From Amorphophallus konjac (Eukaryota; Streptophyta; Magnoliopsida; Alismatales; Araceae), in the NCBI GenBank assembly GCA_022559845.1, contig CM040125.1, positions 328,235,829-328,299,828 of the forward strand: a stretch of 64,000 bases of DNA, written 5' to 3'. This document shows, one piece after another, positions 62,896 to 64,000 of the stretch (position 1 is its first letter; each line of letters starts with the position of its first letter). Below the pieces are notes generated by a model, which saw only the letters and a program-made list of their open reading frames with translations, had not been told where the DNA came from and ran no database searches. The translations under genes were made by a program, and so were the position numbers.

Positions 62896-64000
62896 GACAC
62901 CTAGTGCCCATCACATTATTCATGCTCTTTTGTAAGTTGGGTGTGTGCATGTGCATGTTTAGATAGCATTTTCTACATTTTTCTGCTGTTTTGGGCATTT
63001 TTAGGTCTGTCAAGGCCTTGCGGTCCTCTCTAGGACCGCTAGGCATCCCTAGCGATCATCACTGGGCCACCAGTGCCTTTCTTCTAGCCTTGCGCTCATT
63101 TGGTAGACCGCAAGGGGGCGAAAAATGGTCATCCAAGGACCACTTTCTGATTCTGGCAGGTCTGCGCATAGGCTCACGGGGGCGTCTTTCTTGGGCGATT
63201 TTAATTGACCTCTCGGTGTCGGATTGCCCTGTTCTTGGGCCCGTTGCATAGCCCATTGTATTGTCTTTCCGTCCATATATTATATGCATCATTTCAGTCA
63301 TGTTTGCATAGTTTAATCTTACCTTCATTTTTGAGTTTTCTGCATAAAGTCTGCAGGCAAACCTAGGGACAGGTTCACAGGTATGTCTTTCCTTGATGAT
63401 TTGATTGGGTTCTTGAAGTCTAATTGCTTGTTTCTTGGTCCCATATTGATCCCTTTTGTATTGTCTTTCCATCCATATATTATTTGTATTATTTGGGTCA
63501 CATTTGCATAGTTAAATATTGTCATCATTTTTGCATTGTATGCATAAAATCTGCATACAGGTTTAGGGGCAGACTCACAGGTACGCTTTACATTGGTGAT
63601 TTATTTACCTTTCGATCCTACATTGTGGCCATTTGTATTAGCTTCATTTCCATATATGATTTGCATGCATTTGATCATGTTTGCATGGTTTAATCTTGTC
63701 TTGATTTTCTAGTTTTAGGCTAGAATTTACATGCACTCTGGTGCACATAGGGCCATGCATTCTCATATTGTAGTTGCATTCCTACCTTGGTAAGTGATCC
63801 TCTCACCTCCATATTCCTTGGGGTCGACTAGGTGATCTTATCCGGGACCTCCGTAAGTCCTCGTGAGCCGTAGATTCCCACACGGACGTCGGGCCGGTTG
63901 TACCTTTCCACCCCTTAGGCTTGCATTTGCATACGTGTGAGGGAGTTAACCTTAGTCAACCCAAAGTCTGGACCTTATTCCCATAGGATTCCTATCTTGA
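62896..64000 (+). mobile_element. RE-E: leader of an RE-A-like element, cut by window end
   Basis: From 62896 GACACCTAGTGCCCATC matches the bases just after the RE-A PBS (GACATCTAGTGCCAATC on the minus strand near 10040-10058). 63720-64000 matches the RE-A leader at 9400-9720, opposite strand. So this is an RE-A-like element in plus orientation whose LTR and most of its PBS are missing to the left, where RE-B begins. gag should lie beyond the window. No ORF supported here. Confidence 0.75.
63230..63720 (+). repeat. About 175-200-bp tandem repeat, three units, in RE-E leader
   Basis: Units share TTGTATTGTCTTTCC(A/G)TCCATATAT, CATGTTTGCATAGTTTAATC and TTCACAGGTA. Starts are near 63257, 63458 and 63632. 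Not present in the RE-A leader, which is shorter. Confidence 0.8.

Noticed and set aside
1..64000. Host protein-coding genes, tRNA or rRNA genes
   Set aside because: Every conserved domain seen belongs to a retroelement or its passenger gene; no tRNA cloverleaf beyond the PBS complements was noticed and no rRNA-like block was seen.

Overview
This window looks like nuclear DNA from a land plant, most likely a flowering plant. It is an intergenic block made almost entirely of nested transposable elements. The evidence is Ty3/gypsy gag-pol of the Tat type (two RNase H domains, no chromodomain after integrase), a plant-type hAT miniature element, and a plant-mobile-domain-like gene. I found no convincing host gene, tRNA or rRNA, and I cannot name the species. 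All similarities were judged by eye. Names such as RE-A are local labels.

Layout, with nesting inferred from boundaries. (1) RE-A, minus strand, 1-11818: a decayed Tat-type element with gag, protease plus G-patch, RT, two RNase H domains and integrase. It lies in the outer part of the left RE-B LTR. (2) The RE-B array, minus strand, about 11819-62895: three LTRs of one family (left one broken, 11819-13726 plus 15636-17059; centre 37252-41189; right 57168-62895) separate two different internal regions. INT1 (17060-37251) holds degenerate gag-pol on the minus strand and, convergent to it, a spliced-looking plant-mobile-domain/coiled-coil gene on the plus strand with its own TATA box. INT2 (41190-57167) has no gag-pol and is mostly tandem repeats, as expected of a non-autonomous partner. 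Each internal region has a polypurine tract against the LTR on its left and a candidate primer-binding side against the LTR on its right, so the centre LTR is shared. (3) Insertions into the array: RE-D (plus-strand LTR 13727-15082, cut by a 100-N gap), an RE-C-like LTR fragment (15228-15635), a hAT MITE (36570-37226, 8-bp TSD) and RE-C (47868-54237; two 2089-bp LTRs, 5-bp TSD, Met-tRNA-type PBS, orphan protein). (4) RE-E, 62896-64000: the leader of an RE-A-like element in plus orientation, apparently the oldest layer, into which the RE-B array inserted at the PBS.

The most notable features are the intron-bearing antisense gene with a duplicated basic exon; the LTR-INT1-LTR-INT2-LTR arrangement; and more than a dozen different tandem arrays, most of whose units are built on a short hairpin core. 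Arrays of short inverted repeats also sit upstream of the TATA boxes in the RE-A and RE-D LTRs. Nearly all coding regions carry stops or frameshifts, so the locus as read is a degenerate TE graveyard, although some arrays (such as the 76-bp one) are very homogeneous and look recent.
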